A stretch of 64,000 nt of DNA, from the NCBI GenBank assembly GCA_963706315.1, contig CAVPMA010000015.1:248001-312000 (forward strand), in the 5' to 3' direction. Made by a program: the position numbers and the translations under genes. Shown here piece by piece: positions 9,279 through 19,053 of this stretch. The DNA comes from CALMEC01 sp963706315. GTDB lineage: Bacteria > Actinomycetota > Thermoleophilia > Miltoncostaeales > Miltoncostaeaceae. The first letter of the stretch is position 1; each line of letters begins with the position of its first letter. The notes below the pieces were generated by a model. It did no database searches and was not told the origin of the DNA. It was given only the letters and a program-made list of their open reading frames with translations.

Positions 9279-12200
9279 CGCTGACGGTCTTCGTCACCAC
9301 GAGGTCGGCCTGACGGGCGTTGAGGACGGCGGCGTCGGTGTTGTTCCCCGGCGCGGGATCGAACGTCGATGCCGACACGGTGGCGGTGTTGGTCAGCGGG
9401 CCGGAGCTCGACACGGTCGCGGCGATGTCGAGGGTCGCGTTCGCGCCGTTGGGCAGGTCGCCGACGGTCCAGATCCCGGTGCCCGAGTCGTAGGAACCGT
9501 TGGCGGTCGAGGACGAGACGAACGTGAGGCCGGCGGGGAGGGTGTCGGAAACGGCGACGCCCTGGGCGAGGTTCGGCCCGTTGTTGACGACGCTCACCGT
9601 GAAGGTCACCGGGTCACCGAGCTCAGGACTCGGGTCGTCGACGACCTTGGTAATGGCCAGGTCCGCGTCGAGCGCGTTGACTCCCGCCGACGCGGCGTTG
9701 TTCGCGCCGACGGAGTCGTACGTCGTGGTCGACGCGGTTGCCGTGTTCGTCACCGGCAGGTGCGTCGTGACGGTAGCCGTGATCGTGACGGTCACTGTCG
9801 CGCCGTTCGCCAGGCTGCCGATGAGCCAGATCCCGGTGCCCGCGTTGTAGGACCCCTGCGACGGCGACACCGAGACGAACGTCGTCCCTGCCGGCAACGG
9901 ATCCGAGACAGCCACGTTGGCCGCGTCGTCGGGGCCGTTGTTGGTGACCGTCACGGTGAACGTCACGTCGCCGCCGACCGGCGGAGTCGCGTCGTTCACC
10001 GTCTTCGTCACCGCCAGGTCGGCGTCGGGGACGTCGACCGAGACGCTCGACGTGTTGTTCGCGGGGACCGCGTCCTGGGTCGCGCTCGAGACCGTGGCGG
10101 TGTTGACGACGGGGGTGTGGGTCGTCACGGTGGCGACCACGACGAGCGTCCTGCTCGCGCCGCCGGCCAGCGGGCCGACGGTCCAGACGCCGCCGGAGTA
10201 CGTGCCGACCGACGGGGTCGCCGAGACGAGGGTCAGACCGGCGGGCAGGGCGTCGGCAACCGACACACCGGAGGCCGCGTCGGGCCCGTTGTTCGCGACC
10301 GTGACGGTGAACGTCACGTTCGACCCGAGCGCCGGCGCCGGGTCGTCCACGGTCTTCGTCACCACGAGATCCGCATCGGGCACGTCCACCGTCACCGACT
10401 GGGAATTGTTGCCCGCGACCGGGTCGAACGTCGACGACGACGCCGTCGCGGTGTTCGTGATCGGCGCGAGGCCGGTGACCGTCGCGACCACGACCAGCGT
10501 CCTGCTCGTGCCGCCGGCCAGCGGGCCGACGGTCCAGACGCCGCCGGAGTACGTGCCGACCGACGGGGTCGCCGAGACGAGGGTCAGACCGGCGGGCAGG
10601 GCGTCGGCAACCGACACACCGGAGGCCGCGTCGGGCCCGTTGTTCGCGACCGTGACGGTGAACGTCACGTTCGACCCGAGCGCCGGCGCCGGGTCGTCCA
10701 CGGTCTTCGTCACCACGAGATCCGCATCGGGCACGTCCACCGTCACCGACTGGGAATTGTTGCCCGCGACCGGGTCGAACGTCGACGACGACGCCGTCGC
10801 CGTGTTCGTGATCGCGGTGTGCGAGCCGACGGTCGCCGTCATGACGAGCGTGGCGTTGGCGCCGCTCGCGAGCGACCCGACCGTCCAGACGCCGCCCGAG
10901 TACGTGCCGACCGACGGGGTCGCCGAGACGAGGGTCAGGCCGGCGGGCAGCGCGTCGGCAACCGTGACCGCCCCCGCGGTGTCGGGGCCGCTGTTCGTGA
11001 CGGCGACGGTGAAGCTCACATCGGTGTTGATGGCCGGGGTCGCGTCGCTCACGATCTTGGTGAGGAGGAGGTCGGCGTCGGGCGCGTCGATCTGCGCGGC
11101 GGCGGTGTTGTCGGCCGTCGCCGGATCGTGGGTCGTGGCGCTGACGGTCGCGGTATTGGTGATCGGCCCGTGGCCGGTGACCGTCGCGACGATGGCGAGG
11201 GTCGCGCTCGCCCCGTTGCCGACGGTGCCGACGGTCCACGTCCCGGCCGCGTATCCGCCCTGCGAGGGGGTGGCGCTCACGAGCGTCAGGCCCGCAGGCA
11301 GCGCATCGGCCACGCTCACGCCGTCGGCGGCGTCGGGACCGTTGTTCGCCACGGTCACGGTGAACGTGACGTTCGAGCCGACCGCCGGCGTCGGGTTGTT
11401 CACCGTCTTCGCGATCGACACGTCGGCGTCGGGAACGTCGACGGTGGCGCCGTCGGTGCTGTTGGCGGGGTGGGCGTCGTACAGGTCGGAGACCACGGTG
11501 GCGGTGTTCGTCGTCGCTGCGTCGGTCGTCACCCGCGCGACGATCGAGAGCGTCTCGGTGTCGCCGTTCGACATCGCGCCGATGCTCCAGACGCCGGTCC
11601 CGGCGTCGTAGCTGCCCTGGGAGGGCGTCGCGGTCAGGAACACCAGCCCCGGCGGGAGCAGGTCGTCGACGTGCGCGTTGGCGACGTCGTCAGGGCCGTT
11701 GCTGGTGACGGTCACCAGGAAGGTGACCGTGCCGCCCAGGTTCGGAGACGGGTCGTCGACGGTCTTGGTGAGGGCGAGGTCTGAATCCGGCGCGTTGACC
11801 GTCGCGAACGAGCTGTTGTTGGTCGTGACGGGGTCGAACTGGGTGGCCGTCACGCTGGCGGTGTTCGTGAGCGGATTCGGATCGTCGACGGTTCCGACGA
11901 TCGCGATCGTGGCGGAGACGCCGTTCGCGAGGGACCCGACCGTCCAGACGCCGGCGGCGTAGGTGCCCTGCGACGGCGTCGCGCCGACGAGGCTCAGTCC
12001 GGCCGGGAGCGCGTCGGCGACGGCGACGCCGGTCGCGTCGTCCGGGCCGTTGTTCGTGACGGTGACGGTGAACGTCACGTCCTGCCCGACCGACGGATTC
12101 GCGTCGTCGACCACCTTCGTGACGACGAGATCGGCGTTGGGCGGGTTCACCGATGCGGATGCCGTGTTGTTCCCGGGCACGGGGTCATAGGTCGTCGCGG

Positions 12201-15200
12201 ACACGGTGGCCGTGTTGACGACCTCGGTGTACACCGTGACCGTGGCGACGATGTCGAGCGTCGCGGTGGCGCCATTGGGGACGGTCCCCACCGCCCACGT
12301 GCCGCCGCCGTACGTTCCCTGAGACGGCGTCGCGCTGACCAGGGTCAGGCCGGCCGGGAGGCTGTCGGCCACCGCGACCCCGGTGGCGGAGTTCGGACCG
12401 GCGTTCGTGACGGTCACGGTGAACGTCACGTTGCTGTTCAGCGGCGGGGCCGGGTTGCTGACGGTCTTCGCCACCGCCAGGTTGGCGTCGGGGACATTCA
12501 CGGTGGCGGAGGCGGTGTTGTTGCCCATCGCCGGGTCGAAGGTCGCGGAGCTGACCGTCGCGGTGTTCGTGACCGCCGTGTGGGTCGTCACCGTGGCGAC
12601 GATGTCCATCGTCGCGGTGGCGCCGCTCGGGAGGGTCCCGATGGTCCACAGGCCGGAGGCGTAGCTGCCGACGGACGGGGCGGCCGACACGAACGTGAGT
12701 CCGGTCGGAAGGGCGTCGACGACCGCAACGGCCGTCGCCGCGTCGCTCGGCCCGTTGTTCACGACCGTCAGCGTGAACGTCACGTTCGCCCCCAGCGCCG
12801 GCGCGTTGTTGTCGACCGTCTTGGTGATCGACACGTCGGCGTCGGGGGCGTTCACGACCGCCGACGCGCTGTTGTTCGCCGCGACGGGGTCATACGTTCC
12901 GGATGAGACCGTCGCGGTGTTGGTGACCGCGGTGTGGGTGTTGACGGTCGCGACGACGGAGAGCGTCGCGGTCGCACCGTTTGCGAGGCTTCCCACCGTC
13001 CACAGGCCGGTACCCGCGTTGTAGGTGCCCACCGACGGCGTCGCGGATACGAATGTCAGCCCCGCCGGCAGCGCGTCGGCGACCGCCGTGGCCTGGGCGG
13101 CGCCGGGACCGTTGTTGGTGAGGGTCACCAGGAAGGTGACGTTGGTGCCGACCGTCGGCGTGGCGGTGTTCGCGGCCTTGGTGATCGCGAGGTCCGCATC
13201 GGGTACGTCCACGGTCGACGCGGCGGTGTTGTTGGCACCGACGGGGTCGTTCGTGGTCGCGGACACGGTCGCCGTGTTCGTGACCGGGGTGTGGGTGGTG
13301 ACTGCCACGACGATCGCCAGGGTTGCGTTCGCGCCGCTCGTGATCGATCCGACGGTCCAGGTGCCCGCGGCGTAGGACCCCTGCGAGGCAGTGGCGCTCA
13401 CCAGGCTGAGCCCGGCCGGAAGAGCGTCCGCGACGCTCACGCCGGTCGCGGTGTCCGGGCCGTTGTTCGTCACGGTGACCAGGAACGTCACCTGCCCGCC
13501 GAATGACGGCGTCGGGTCGTCCACGCTCTTCGTGATCGCGAGGTCGGCGTCGCGCGCGTCCACGCTGGCCGAGTCGGTGTTGTTCGCGGCGTTCGGGTCG
13601 AAGGTGGTCGAGCTCACCGTCGCGGTGTTGGTCCGTACGGTCGGGACCGCGACGGTCGCGACGATGTCGAGCGTGGCCGATGCGCCGTTCGCGAGCGCGC
13701 CCACCGTCCACACGCCGGATCCGCTCGCGTACGAACCCGTCGCTGTCGAGGCGGAGACGAAGGTGAGCCCCGACGGGAGGGCGTCGGCGACCGAGACGGC
13801 CTGGGCGGTGTCCGGGCCGGCGTTCGTGACGGTGACCGTGAACGTGACGTTGCCGCCGACCGCCGGCGTCGGGTCGTCGACGACCTTCGTGACGGCCAGG
13901 TCGGCGTCGCGTGCGTCGACGTTGGCTGAACCGGAGTTGTTGCCGCCGACCGGGTCGAAGGTCGACGAGGACGCGGTCGCGGTGTTGGTGACGGCCGTGT
14001 GCGCCGTGGCGGTCGCGACGATCGTCAGGGTGGCGTTCGCTCCGTTGACGAGGTTGCCCACGGCCCAGACGCCTGTCCCGTTGTTGTAGGAGCCGACGGA
14101 GGGCGTCGACGACACCAGGCTGAGGCCCGCGGGCAGCACGTCGATCACCGTGGCCGCCTGGGCGGTGTCGGGACCGGCGTTCGCCACGGTGATGGTGAAG
14201 GTGACGTTGCCGCCGACGTCGGGCGTCGCGTTGTCGACCGTCTTGGTGACCGCCAGGTTCGCATCCGGCACGTTCACGGTGGTCGACGCGCTGTCGTTGC
14301 CCGGGGTCGGGTCGTAGGTCGCCGACGACGCGGTGGCGGTGTTGGTGACCGCCGTGTGGGTCGTGACGGTGGCGACGATCGACAGGGTGGCGGAGGCGCC
14401 GTTCGCGAGGTTACCCACCGTCCACACGCCGGATCCGCTCGCGTACGTGCCCGTTGACGGGGTGGCCGAGACGAACGTGAGGCCGGCGGGAAGCAGGTCG
14501 GCAACGCTCACTCCCTGCGCGGCGTCGGGACCGTTGTTCGTCACGGTCACCGTGAAGGTCACGTCGGTGTTGATCGCCGGGGTGGCGTTGCTGACGGTCT
14601 TCGTGACGGCCAGGTTCGCGTCGGGCACGTTTACGGATGCCGCTGCCGTGTTGTTGGCGCCGACCGGGTCGTACGTCGTCGCGGCCGCCGTCGCGCTGTT
14701 GGTGACCTGCGTGTGGGAGGTCACCGTGGCGACGATGACGAGGGTCGGGCTCGCGCCGTTCGCCACCGTTCCGACGTTCCAGACGCCGAGGCTGTAGGTG
14801 CCGGTGGAAGGTGTGGCGCTGACGAACGTCAGCCCGGCGGGAAGCACGTCCGTGACCGCGACCCCGGCCGAGGCGTTCGGCCCGTTGTTGGTGAGGGTCA
14901 CGGTGAAGGAGACGTTGGTCCCGATGGCGGGCGTCGGGTTGTTCACCGTCTTGGTCACGGCGAGGTCGGCGTCGGGGACGTTCACCGTCGCGGAGGCGGC
15001 GTTGTTGCCGGCCGCGGGGTCGAAGGTGGACGACGACGCGGTCGCGGTGTTCGTGATCGCCAGATGGCTTGTCACCTGGGCGAGGAGCTGCAGGCTCGCG
15101 GACGCTCCGTTCGCGAGATTGCCGACGGTCCAGACGCCGGCCGCGTAGCTGCCGACGGATGGGTTGGCGGAGACGAAGGACAGGCCGGCCGGGAGCGAGT

Positions 15201-17319
15201 CGGCCAACGACACGCTCTGCGCGGTGTCGGGCCCGTTGTTCGTGACGGTCACTGTGAACGTGACGATGTCGTTCAGGGCCGGCGTCGTGTCGTTCACGGT
15301 CTTCGTCACGGCGAGGTTCGCGTCAGGGACGTCCACGGCGGCCGAGGCGGTGTTGTTCCCCGGGACGGGATCGTGCGTGGTGGCGCTCACGGTCGCGGTG
15401 TTCGTGACCGGGGTGTGGGTCGTGACGGTGGCGACGATCGTGAGCGTCGTGCTCCCGCCGTTCGCGAGGTTCCCGATTGTCCACATGCCGGCGGCGTAGG
15501 TCCCGCTCCCCGGGGTTGCCGAGACGAGCGAGAGGCCGGCCGGGAGCGCATCTGCGACGGCGACACCCGAGGCGGCATCCGGGCCGTTGTTCGTGACGGT
15601 CACGGTGAAGATCACGTTGGTGTTGATCGGCGGGGTCGCGTTGCTCACCGACTTCGTGACGGCGAGGTTGGCCTGGCGCGCGTTGACCGACGCCGACGCG
15701 GCATTGTTCCCGCCGACCGGATCGAACGTGGAGGAGGACGCCGTCGCGGTGTTGGTGAGGGCTCCGGGAGCCGTCACGGTGGCGACGAGGCCGAGGGTGG
15801 CGCTCGCGCCGTTCGCCAGGTTGCCGACCGTCCACACCCCGGTCCCGCTGTTGTACGAGCCAATCGAGGGTGCTGACGAGACGAAGGTGAGCCCGGCGGG
15901 CAGGGCGTCCGCGATCGTGACGCCCGCGGCGGCGTCGGGCCCGTTGTTCGTCACGGTCACGGTGAACGTGACGTTTGCGCCGATCTCCGGCGTCGGGTCG
16001 TTCACCGTCTTGGCGACCGCCAGGTTCGCGTCGGGGACGTTCACCGTCGCCGACGCCGCGTTGTTCGCAGGCGTCGGGTCGTAGGTCGTCGCCGACGCCG
16101 TCGCGGTGTTCGTCAGCAGCGTGTGCGTCGTGACCGTCGCGACGAGCGACAGCGACGCCGACGCGCCGTTCGCCAGGTTGCCGACCGTCCACACCCCGGT
16201 CCCGGTGTTGTAGGACCCCACCGATGGGGTCGCCGACACGAACGTCAGGCCCGCCGGCAGCGCATCCGTGACGGACGTGCCCTGGGCGGTGTCCGGACCG
16301 TTGTTCGTGACGGTGACGGTGAACGTGACGTTGGTGTTGATCGCCGGGGTCGCGTTGCTCACGGACTTCGTCACGGCGAGGTTCGCGTCGGGGACGTTCA
16401 CCGTCGCCGACGCCGCGTTGTTCGCAGGCGTCGGGTCATAGGTCGTCGCCGACGCCGTCGCGGTGTTCGTCAGGAGCGTGTGCGTCGTGACCGTCGCGAC
16501 CAGCGACAGCGACGCCGACGCGCCGTTCGCGAGGTTCCCCACGGTCCAGGTGCCCCCGGCGTACGACCCCACGGATGGCGTCGCCGACACGAACGTCAGG
16601 CCGGCGGGCAGCGCGTCGGCGATCGTGACGCCCGAGGCGGCGTCGGGCCCGTTGTTCGTGACGGTGACGGTGAACGTGACGTTGGTGTTGATCGCCGGGG
16701 TCGCGTTGCTCACGGACTTCGTCACGGCGAGGTTCGCGTCGGGGACGTTCACCGTCGCCGACGCCGCGTTGTTCGCAGGCGTCGGGTCGTAGGTCGTCGC
16801 CGACGCCGTCGCGGTGTTCGTCAGCAGCGTGTGGGTGGTGACCGTCGCGACGAGCGACAGGGTCGCCGACGCGCCGTTGGCGAGGTTCCCCACCGTCCAC
16901 ACACCCGTGCCCGAGTTGTACGAGCCCACCGACGGTGTCGCCGACACGAACGTCAGGCCCGCGGGCAGCGCATCCGTGACGGACGCGCCCTGGGCGGTAT
17001 CCGGACCGTTGTTCGTGACGGTGACGGTGAACGTGACGTTGGTGTTGATCGCCGGCGTCGCGTTGCTCACGGACTTGGCGACGGCGAGGTTCGCGTCGGG
17101 GACGTTCACGGTCGCCGACGCCGCGTTGTTCGCAGGCGTCGGGTCGTAGGTCGTCGCCGACGCCGTCGCGGTGTTCGTCAGGAGCGTGTGGGTGGTGACC
17201 GTCGCGACGAGCGACAGGGTCGCCGACGCGCCGTTGGCGAGGTTCCCCACCGTCCACACACCCGTGCCCGAGTTGTACGAGCCCACCGACGGTGTCGCCG
17301 ACACGAACGTCAGGCCCAC
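8512..17319 (-). CDS. DUF11 giant protein, largest fragment
   Basis: A 2,935-codon frame, clean DUF11 modules from its first residues (GLTFVSATPSVGSYNSGTG) to about 9139, roughly 23 modules. The GTG/ATG at its beginning is internal to a module and is not a natural start. Two successive modules at 10160-10451 and 10511-10802 are identical over about 290 bp, showing a recent duplication of one unit (351 bp offset). Confidence 0.65.
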   Translation of the reverse strand: MGLTFVSATPSVGSYNSGTGVWTVGNLANGASATLSLVATVTTHTLLTNTATASATTYDPTPANNAASATVNVPDANLAVAKSVSNATPAINTNVTFTVTVTNNGPDTAQGASVTDALPAGLTFVSATPSVGSYNSGTGVWTVGNLANGASATLSLVATVTTHTLLTNTATASATTYDPTPANNAASATVNVPDANLAVTKSVSNATPAINTNVTFTVTVTNNGPDAASGVTIADALPAGLTFVSATPSVGSYAGGTWTVGNLANGASASLSLVATVTTHTLLTNTATASATTYDPTPANNAASATVNVPDANLAVTKSVSNATPAINTNVTFTVTVTNNGPDTAQGTSVTDALPAGLTFVSATPSVGSYNTGTGVWTVGNLANGASASLSLVATVTTHTLLTNTATASATTYDPTPANNAASATVNVPDANLAVAKTVNDPTPEIGANVTFTVTVTNNGPDAAAGVTIADALPAGLTFVSSAPSIGSYNSGTGVWTVGNLANGASATLGLVATVTAPGALTNTATASSSTFDPVGGNNAASASVNARQANLAVTKSVSNATPPINTNVIFTVTVTNNGPDAASGVAVADALPAGLSLVSATPGSGTYAAGMWTIGNLANGGSTTLTIVATVTTHTPVTNTATVSATTHDPVPGNNTASAAVDVPDANLAVTKTVNDTTPALNDIVTFTVTVTNNGPDTAQSVSLADSLPAGLSFVSANPSVGSYAAGVWTVGNLANGASASLQLLAQVTSHLAITNTATASSSTFDPAAGNNAASATVNVPDADLAVTKTVNNPTPAIGTNVSFTVTLTNNGPNASAGVAVTDVLPAGLTFVSATPSTGTYSLGVWNVGTVANGASPTLVIVATVTSHTQVTNSATAAATTYDPVGANNTAAASVNVPDANLAVTKTVSNATPAINTDVTFTVTVTNNGPDAAQGVSVADLLPAGLTFVSATPSTGTYASGSGVWTVGNLANGASATLSIVATVTTHTAVTNTATASSATYDPTPGNDSASTTVNVPDANLAVTKTVDNATPDVGGNVTFTITVANAGPDTAQAATVIDVLPAGLSLVSSTPSVGSYNNGTGVWAVGNLVNGANATLTIVATATAHTAVTNTATASSSTFDPVGGNNSGSANVDARDADLAVTKVVDDPTPAVGGNVTFTVTVTNAGPDTAQAVSVADALPSGLTFVSASTATGSYASGSGVWTVGALANGASATLDIVATVAVPTVRTNTATVSSTTFDPNAANNTDSASVDARDADLAITKSVDDPTPSFGGQVTFLVTVTNNGPDTATGVSVADALPAGLSLVSATASQGSYAAGTWTVGSITSGANATLAIVVAVTTHTPVTNTATVSATTNDPVGANNTAASTVDVPDADLAITKAANTATPTVGTNVTFLVTLTNNGPGAAQATAVADALPAGLTFVSATPSVGTYNAGTGLWTVGSLANGATATLSVVATVNTHTAVTNTATVSSGTYDPVAANNSASAVVNAPDADVSITKTVDNNAPALGANVTFTLTVVNNGPSDAATAVAVVDALPTGLTFVSAAPSVGSYASGLWTIGTLPSGATATMDIVATVTTHTAVTNTATVSSATFDPAMGNNTASATVNVPDANLAVAKTVSNPAPPLNSNVTFTVTVTNAGPNSATGVAVADSLPAGLTLVSATPSQGTYGGGTWAVGTVPNGATATLDIVATVTVYTEVVNTATVSATTYDPVPGNNTASASVNPPNADLVVTKVVDDANPSVGQDVTFTVTVTNNGPDDATGVAVADALPAGLSLVGATPSQGTYAAGVWTVGSLANGVSATIAIVGTVDDPNPLTNTASVTATQFDPVTTNNSSFATVNAPDSDLALTKTVDDPSPNLGGTVTFLVTVTSNGPDDVANAHVDDLLPPGLVFLTATPSQGSYDAGTGVWSIGAMSNGDTETLSIVARVTTDAATTNTATVVSDLYDAHPANSTDGATVDVPDADVSIAKTVNNPTPAVGSNVTFTVTVANNGPDAADGVSVADALPAGLTLVSATPSQGGYAAGTWTVGTVGNGASATLAIVATVTGHGPITNTATVSATTHDPATADNTAAAQIDAPDADLLLTKIVSDATPAINTDVSFTVAVTNSGPDTAGAVTVADALPAGLTLVSATPSVGTYSGGVWTVGSLASGANATLVMTATVGSHTAITNTATASSSTFDPVAGNNSQSVTVDVPDADLVVTKTVDDPAPALGSNVTFTVTVANNGPDAASGVSVADALPAGLTLVSATPSVGTYSGGVWTVGPLAGGTSRTLVVVATVTGLAPITNTATASSSTFDPVAGNNSQSVTVDVPDADLVVTKTVDDPAPALGSNVTFTVTVANNGPDAASGVSVADALPAGLTLVSATPSVGTYSGGVWTVGPLAGGASRTLVVVATVTTHTPVVNTATVSSATQDAVPANNTSSVSVDVPDADLAVTKTVNDATPPVGGDVTFTVTVTNNGPDDAANVAVSDPLPAGTTFVSVSPSQGSYNAGTGIWLIGSLANGATVTVTITATVTTHLPVTNTATASTTTYDSVGANNAASAGVNALDADLAITKVVDDPSPELGDPVTFTVSVVNNGPNLAQGVAVSDTLPAGLTFVSSSTANGSYDSGTGIWTVGDLPNGANATLDIAATVSSSGPLTNTATVSASTFDPAPGNNTDAAVLNARQADLVVTKTVSDATPAFGSDVVFTVTVANNGPDAASGVSVADALPPGLTLVTATPSAGSLRGRHVDRRQPRQRRIRDAHGQRDGDNASRGRQHRGRDRDHRRREPGEQHGRGHRRRAGCGRGREQERQQPDPRGRRERDLHGHRCERRPRHRRRDHGRRRTAAGPHPRHCHAVGRLVRRGRLERRQPGERRLGDPHDRRDPDHAPAGDQHGVGVGGHLRPRPREQLVVRRRRCAQRRRRPHQVGQQPGTHAWDERDVHRHGRQRRT

Positions 17320-17359
17320 GGGGAGCGCGATCGGACGACCGCGACGGCCCTGCGCGGTG

Positions 17360-18058
17360 TCAGGCCCGTTGTTCGTGACGGTGACGGTGAACGTGACGTT
17401 GCGTGTTGATCGCCGGGGTCGCGTTGCTCACGGACTTCGTCACGGCGAGGTTCGCGTCGGGGACGTTCACCGTCGCCGACGCCGCGTTGTTCGCAGGCGT
17501 CGGGTCGTAGGTCGTCGCCGACGCCGTCGCGGTGTTCGTCAGCAGCGTGTGGGTGGTGACCGTCGCGACGAGCGACAGCGTCGCCGACGCGCCGTTCGCG
17601 AGGTTCCCCACGGTCCACACCCCGGTGCCCGAGTTGTACGAGCACCGACCGACGGTGTCGCCGACACGAACGTCAGGCCCGCGGGCAGCGCATCCGCGAC
17701 GGACGCGCTCTGGGCGGTGTCCGGACCGTTGTTCGTGACGGTGACGGTGAACGTGACGTTGGTGTTGATCGCCGGGGTCGCGTTGCTCACGGACTTCGTG
17801 ACGGCGAGGTTCGCGTCGGGGACGTTCACCGTCGCCGACGCCGCGTTGTTCGCAGGCGTCGGGTCGTAGGTCGTCGCCGACGCCGTCGCGGTGTTCGTCA
17901 GGAGCGTGTGGGTGGTGACCGTCGCGACGAGCGACAGCGTCGCCGACGCGCCGTTGGCGAGGTTCCCCACCGTCCACACACCCGTGCCCGAAGTTGTACG
18001 ACCCCACGGACGGTGTCGCCGACACGAAGGTCAGGCCCACGGGCAGCAGATCGGCCAC
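17360..18058 (-). CDS. DUF11 giant protein, fragment in the multiply frameshifted zone
   Basis: This frame is correct at 18058-17995 (ADLLPVGLTFVSATPSVG), out of frame in the middle, and correct again at about 17643-17402. The intervening correct part lies in the frame 17539-17979. Together with the fragment 17898-18365 these overlapping pieces cover about three modules that would be continuous if single-base indels near 17401, 17643, 17992 and 18065 were corrected. Confidence 0.45.
   Translation of the reverse strand: MADLLPVGLTFVSATPSVGSYNFGHGCVDGGEPRQRRVGDAVARRDGHHPHAPDEHRDGVGDDLRPDACEQRGVGDGERPRREPRRHEVREQRDPGDQHQRHVHRHRHEQRSGHRPERVRRGCAARGPDVRVGDTVGRCSYNSGTGVWTVGNLANGASATLSLVATVTTHTLLTNTATASATTYDPTPANNAASATVNVPDANLAVTKSVSNATPAINTQRHVHRHRHEQRA
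17539..17979 (-). CDS. DUF11 giant protein, short fragment
   Basis: 146 codons starting inside a module at VWTVGNLANGASATLS and reading one full module plus the beginning of the next, until the frame is lost near 17645 where two or more bases are inserted in the repeat sequence encoding SVGSYNSGTG. No ribosome binding site or natural start is present. Confidence 0.45.
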   Translation of the reverse strand: MWTVGNLANGASATLSLVATVTTHTLLTNTATASATTYDPTPANNAASATVNVPDANLAVTKSVSNATPAINTNVTFTVTVTNNGPDTAQSASVADALPAGLTFVSATPSVGARTTRAPGCGPWGTSRTARRRRCRSSRRSPPTRC

Positions 18059-18365
18059 CGACGCACGGCCGCGCGGTGTCAGGCCCGCCGTTCGTGACGG
18101 TGACCGTGAACGTGACGTTGCTGTTGATCGCCGGGGTCGCGTTGCTCACGGACTTCGTCACGGCGAGGTTCGCGTCGGGGACGTTCACCGTCGCCGACGC
18201 CGCGTTGTTCGCAGGCGTCGGGTCGTAGGTCGTCGCCGACGCCGTCGCGGTGTTCGTCAGGAGCGTGTGCGTGGTGACCGTCGCGACGAGCGACAGCGTC
18301 GCCGACGCGCCGTTGGCGAGGTTCCCCACCGTCCACACACCCGTGCCCGAGTTGTAGACGCCCAC
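17898..18365 (-). CDS. DUF11 giant protein, short fragment
   Basis: 155 codons. Correct DUF11 reading from YNSGTGVWTVGNLANG at 18360 to NGGPDTA near 18070, where the sequence departs from the repeat consensus and the frame is lost. An extra G in the ACCGACGGGTG context near 18370 separates it from the upstream fragment. Confidence 0.45.
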   Translation of the reverse strand: MGVYNSGTGVWTVGNLANGASATLSLVATVTTHTLLTNTATASATTYDPTPANNAASATVNVPDANLAVTKSVSNATPAINSNVTFTVTVTNGGPDTARPCVGGRSAARGPDLRVGDTVRGVVQLRARVCGRWGTSPTARRRRCRSSRRSPPTRS

Positions 18366-19053
18366 CGACGGGTGTCGCCGACACGAACGTCAGGCCCACG
18401 GGGAGCGCATCCGCCACCGACACCCCCGACGAGGCGTCCGGGCCGCCGTTGCTCACCGTCACCGTGAACGTCACGTTGCTGTTGATCGCCGGGGTCGCGT
18501 TGCTCACGGACTTCGTCACGGCCAGGTTCGCGTCGGGCGCGTTGACCGACGCGCTGGCCGAGTCGTTGCCGGAGATCGGGTCGAAGGTCGACGTGAACGC
18601 CGTCGCCGTGTTGGTGATCGACGTGTGCGTGGTGACCGTCGCGACCAGCGACAGCGTCGCCGACGCGCCGTTGGCGAGGTTCCCCACCGTCCACACACCC
18701 GTGCCCGAGTTGTAGGACCCCGTGGAGGGGGTGGCCGACACGAACGTCAGGCCCGCCGGCAGCAGATCCGCCACCGACGTCCCCGACGCCGTGTTCGGAC
18801 CGCCGTTGCTCACGGTCACCGTGAACGTCACGTTCGACCCGACCGCAGGCGTCGCGTTGCTCACCGACTTCGTCACGGCGAGGTTCGCGTCGGGGACGTT
18901 CACCGTCGCCGACGCCGCGTTGTTCGCAGGCGTCGGGTCGTAGGTCGTCGCCGACGCCGTCGCGGTGTTCGTCAGCAGCGTGTGCGTGGTGACCGTCGCG
19001 ACGAGCGACAGCGTCGCCGACGCGCCGTTGGCGAGGTTCCCCACCGTCCACAC
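18079..19053 (-). CDS. DUF11 giant protein, fragment
   Basis: 324 codons containing about two and a half modules, including one with ITNTATAFTSTFDPISGND that differs from its nearly identical neighbours. Frame lost near 18370. Its beginning is internal to a module (VWTVGNLANG), so it is a continuation of the N-terminal fragment after a one-base insertion at about 19054. Confidence 0.5.
   Translation of the reverse strand: MWTVGNLANGASATLSLVATVTTHTLLTNTATASATTYDPTPANNAASATVNVPDANLAVTKSVSNATPAVGSNVTFTVTVSNGGPNTASGTSVADLLPAGLTFVSATPSTGSYNSGTGVWTVGNLANGASATLSLVATVTTHTSITNTATAFTSTFDPISGNDSASASVNAPDANLAVTKSVSNATPAINSNVTFTVTVSNGGPDASSGVSVADALPVGLTFVSATPVGGRLQLGHGCVDGGEPRQRRVGDAVARRDGHHAHAPDEHRDGVGDDLRPDACEQRGVGDGERPRREPRRDEVREQRDPGDQQQRHVHGHRHERRA

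Noticed and set aside
9917..11611. Long plus-strand open frames across the DUF11 array (for example 9917-11611 and 1222-3474)
   Set aside because: They are antisense images of the repeats, have repeat-periodic nonsense composition, no ribosome sites, and the minus-strand frames carry all DUF11 motifs.
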